In this document: positions 62,440-64,000 of the stretch, piece by piece
Layout: every line of letters starts with the position of its first letter
Position numbering within the stretch: position 1 is the stretch's first letter
Assembly: GCA_947311315.1 (NCBI GenBank)
Contig: CAMZKN010000070.1
Span: 1-64,000 of the forward strand
Origin: an uncultured Desulfobulbaceae bacterium
GTDB taxonomy: Bacteria; Desulfobacterota; Desulfobulbia; Desulfobulbales; Desulfocapsaceae
Length of the DNA stretch: 64,000 bases
Reading direction: 5' to 3'
Program-made: the position numbers and the translations under genes
Notes under the pieces: model-generated
Seen by the model: only the letters and a program-made list of their open reading frames with translations
Told to the model about the DNA's origin: nothing
Databases searched by the model: none

Positions 62440-63462
62440 TCACTTGTTTTTAAGCCATTTTATGCTTCTCATAAGACCTTCTTCTGTCGTTACGAGAGGT
62501 TCATAGCCAAAATCATTACGACCATTTTCAATTGAAAAAAAATGGCTTTTAGAAAGTTGTTCCGCAACAAATCTTGTCATGGGTGGTTCCCTTTGTACCA
62601 TAAGTCCTTTATAGACCAATTCAAGAAGGTAACCTAACCGGTACGCAGTAGAAAAAGAAACTGATTGTTCCACGGGAGGAATATCCATTGCTTTAAACAA
62701 TGTATTTATCCAGTCCCAAAGGTTGACAGGCTCTCCCTGGCTGACAAAATATGCTTTGCCGGCACAAACAGCCGTGGTGTTAAGGTTTTGTGCAGCTAAT
62801 ACATGGGCATGAGCTACATTGTCAACATATGAAATATCAACGAGATTTGTGCCGTCCCCCACTCTCTTGAGCTGTTTTTTTCTTCCCTTTTCGATTAGTC
62901 GTGGCAATAAATGAGGATCTCCCGGTCCCCATATGAGATGAGGTCTTAAAGCACAGGTCAAAAGATTTTGCCCATTTGCCTGCAATATCATTTTTTCGGC
63001 CATGACCTTACTGCGCGCATAATGACAGAGAAAATATTGTGCATAGGGTAGATCTTCGTTACCACCAATAATATCAGATCTATCAAAAACTACAGATGGA
63101 GTTGATGTGTAGAGAAGAGAAGAGACATCGTTTTTCAAACAACTCTCGATAACATTTTGAGTGCCAATGACATTACAGCCATAGTAGTCGTTCCATTTAC
63201 CCCAAATACCGGCAAGTGCAGCTATATGGAAAACAGTATCCATTCCCTTAACAGCATGCATTAAAAAAGATACGTTCTGTATATCACCAACAAGGCATTC
63301 AACTCCCATTTTCTGGAGATCCGGGTAGTTATTACGGCCTACAACGGTACATTCCACTCCCTGGCGAACGAGCATTTTAACAACAGCTTTGCCTACAAAG
63401 CCACCGCCCCCCGTCACTAATGCTTTTTTTATTATTGGGGAAAAATTTTGTTTTGTGCCCAT
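62440..63462 (-). CDS. oleD: NAD-dependent epimerase/3-beta-HSD family, OleD-like 2-alkyl-3-oxoalkanoate reductase
   Basis: KALVTGGGGFVGKAVVKMLVRQG; YTSTPSVVFD; YARSKVMAEKMIL; overlaps the OleC-like upstream gene. Confidence 0.8.
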   Translation of the reverse strand: MGTKQNFSPIIKKALVTGGGGFVGKAVVKMLVRQGVECTVVGRNNYPDLQKMGVECLVGDIQNVSFLMHAVKGMDTVFHIAALAGIWGKWNDYYGCNVIGTQNVIESCLKNDVSSLLYTSTPSVVFDRSDIIGGNEDLPYAQYFLCHYARSKVMAEKMILQANGQNLLTCALRPHLIWGPGDPHLLPRLIEKGRKKQLKRVGDGTNLVDISYVDNVAHAHVLAAQNLNTTAVCAGKAYFVSQGEPVNLWDWINTLFKAMDIPPVEQSVSFSTAYRLGYLLELVYKGLMVQREPPMTRFVAEQLSKSHFFSIENGRNDFGYEPLVTTEEGLMRSIKWLKNK

Positions 63463-64000
63463 ATTGCCAGCTTTTCACGAAATATTTTAGCGTTGTGCCG
63501 AATATCAACCGGAAATTTCTCATGAATAAGAAAGTGTTCAATACTTTGTGTAAGTCTACTTTTTTTTGCCAGAGTCTGTACTTCAGCAAGAACGTTTCGT
63601 TTGTTTATTTTTTTTGACTGAATTAATTCAACTATTAAAACAGGGCATTGGTTACCGGAAGAACCTTTCTTGTTTATGCCAACAAGAGCTGATCTAAATA
63701 CACTAGGGTGTTCATTGACTATCGCCTCACAGGGGATGGAAAACAGGGTTTCATTTTTTGTTTCAACCCTGTGCGCCTTACGACCACAAAACCAGAGCCT
63801 GCACTGCTCGTCCAGATAACCTATATCCCCCATTCTATGCCAGAAGGTTTTCCCGTCCCTTATTTTTGCAAGAAGTGTCTCAGTGGAATTTTTTTCGTAC
63901 GCTTTGGTTACAACGTCTCCACGAACAATTATTTCTCCTTTTTCCATAGTACCAAGGATAAGGTCTTCTGTTAACTCTTCAACAACAGTATCTTTGATTG
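63432..64000 (-). CDS. oleC: OleC-like AMP-dependent synthetase, C-terminal part (gene runs off the window edge)
   Basis: Frame open to the window end (IKDTVVEELTEDLILGTMEKGEIIVRGDVVTKAY...WHRMGDIGYLDEQCRLWFCGRKAHRV): adenylate-forming C-terminal core motifs. Confidence 0.8.
   Translation of the reverse strand, partial: IKDTVVEELTEDLILGTMEKGEIIVRGDVVTKAYEKNSTETLLAKIRDGKTFWHRMGDIGYLDEQCRLWFCGRKAHRVETKNETLFSIPCEAIVNEHPSVFRSALVGINKKGSSGNQCPVLIVELIQSKKINKRNVLAEVQTLAKKSRLTQSIEHFLIHEKFPVDIRHNAKIFREKLAIWAQNKIFPQ

Overview
This 64 kb window is a gene-dense, low-mobility stretch of a Gram-negative bacterial chromosome. Gene content and order suggest a Desulfobacterota / Desulfobulbaceae-like sulfate reducer; that is inference from family resemblance, with no search run. 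Most of it is housekeeping: lipid A/LPS genes (lpxB, lpxK, lpxC, lptF-like, lptE), a branched-chain amino acid ABC transporter (livKHMGF), cobamide assembly genes (cbiB, a cobD-cobQ fusion, cobS, cobT, cobU, cobC-like), an RND efflux system, ribosomal protein operons (rplU-rpmA; rpsF-rpsR-DUF2232-rplI-dnaB), proBA, obg, nadD, leuS, dus, ung, ndk, panC, xseA, rng, nnrED and the end of an oleC-oleD-type hydrocarbon locus. I saw no tRNA, rRNA, CRISPR array, prophage or intact transposon. The observations most worth checking are: a CheB-like protein with a zinc ribbon between its domains and an apparently degraded methylesterase triad; an LptF-type permease with a C-terminal Ada-like Cys-rich domain; an orphan YcaO-TPR protein next to a Sel1 protein; a CobD-CobQ fusion downstream of an RND efflux operon; a small protein with two AP2-like halves; a spore-photoproduct-lyase-like radical SAM protein without the expected H-donor Cys, paired with a GT2; a 55-aa double-CxxC protein missed by the ORF track; and a ~108 bp nested palindromic element at 10529-10636. 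I found no clear multi-gene defence or wholly novel system.
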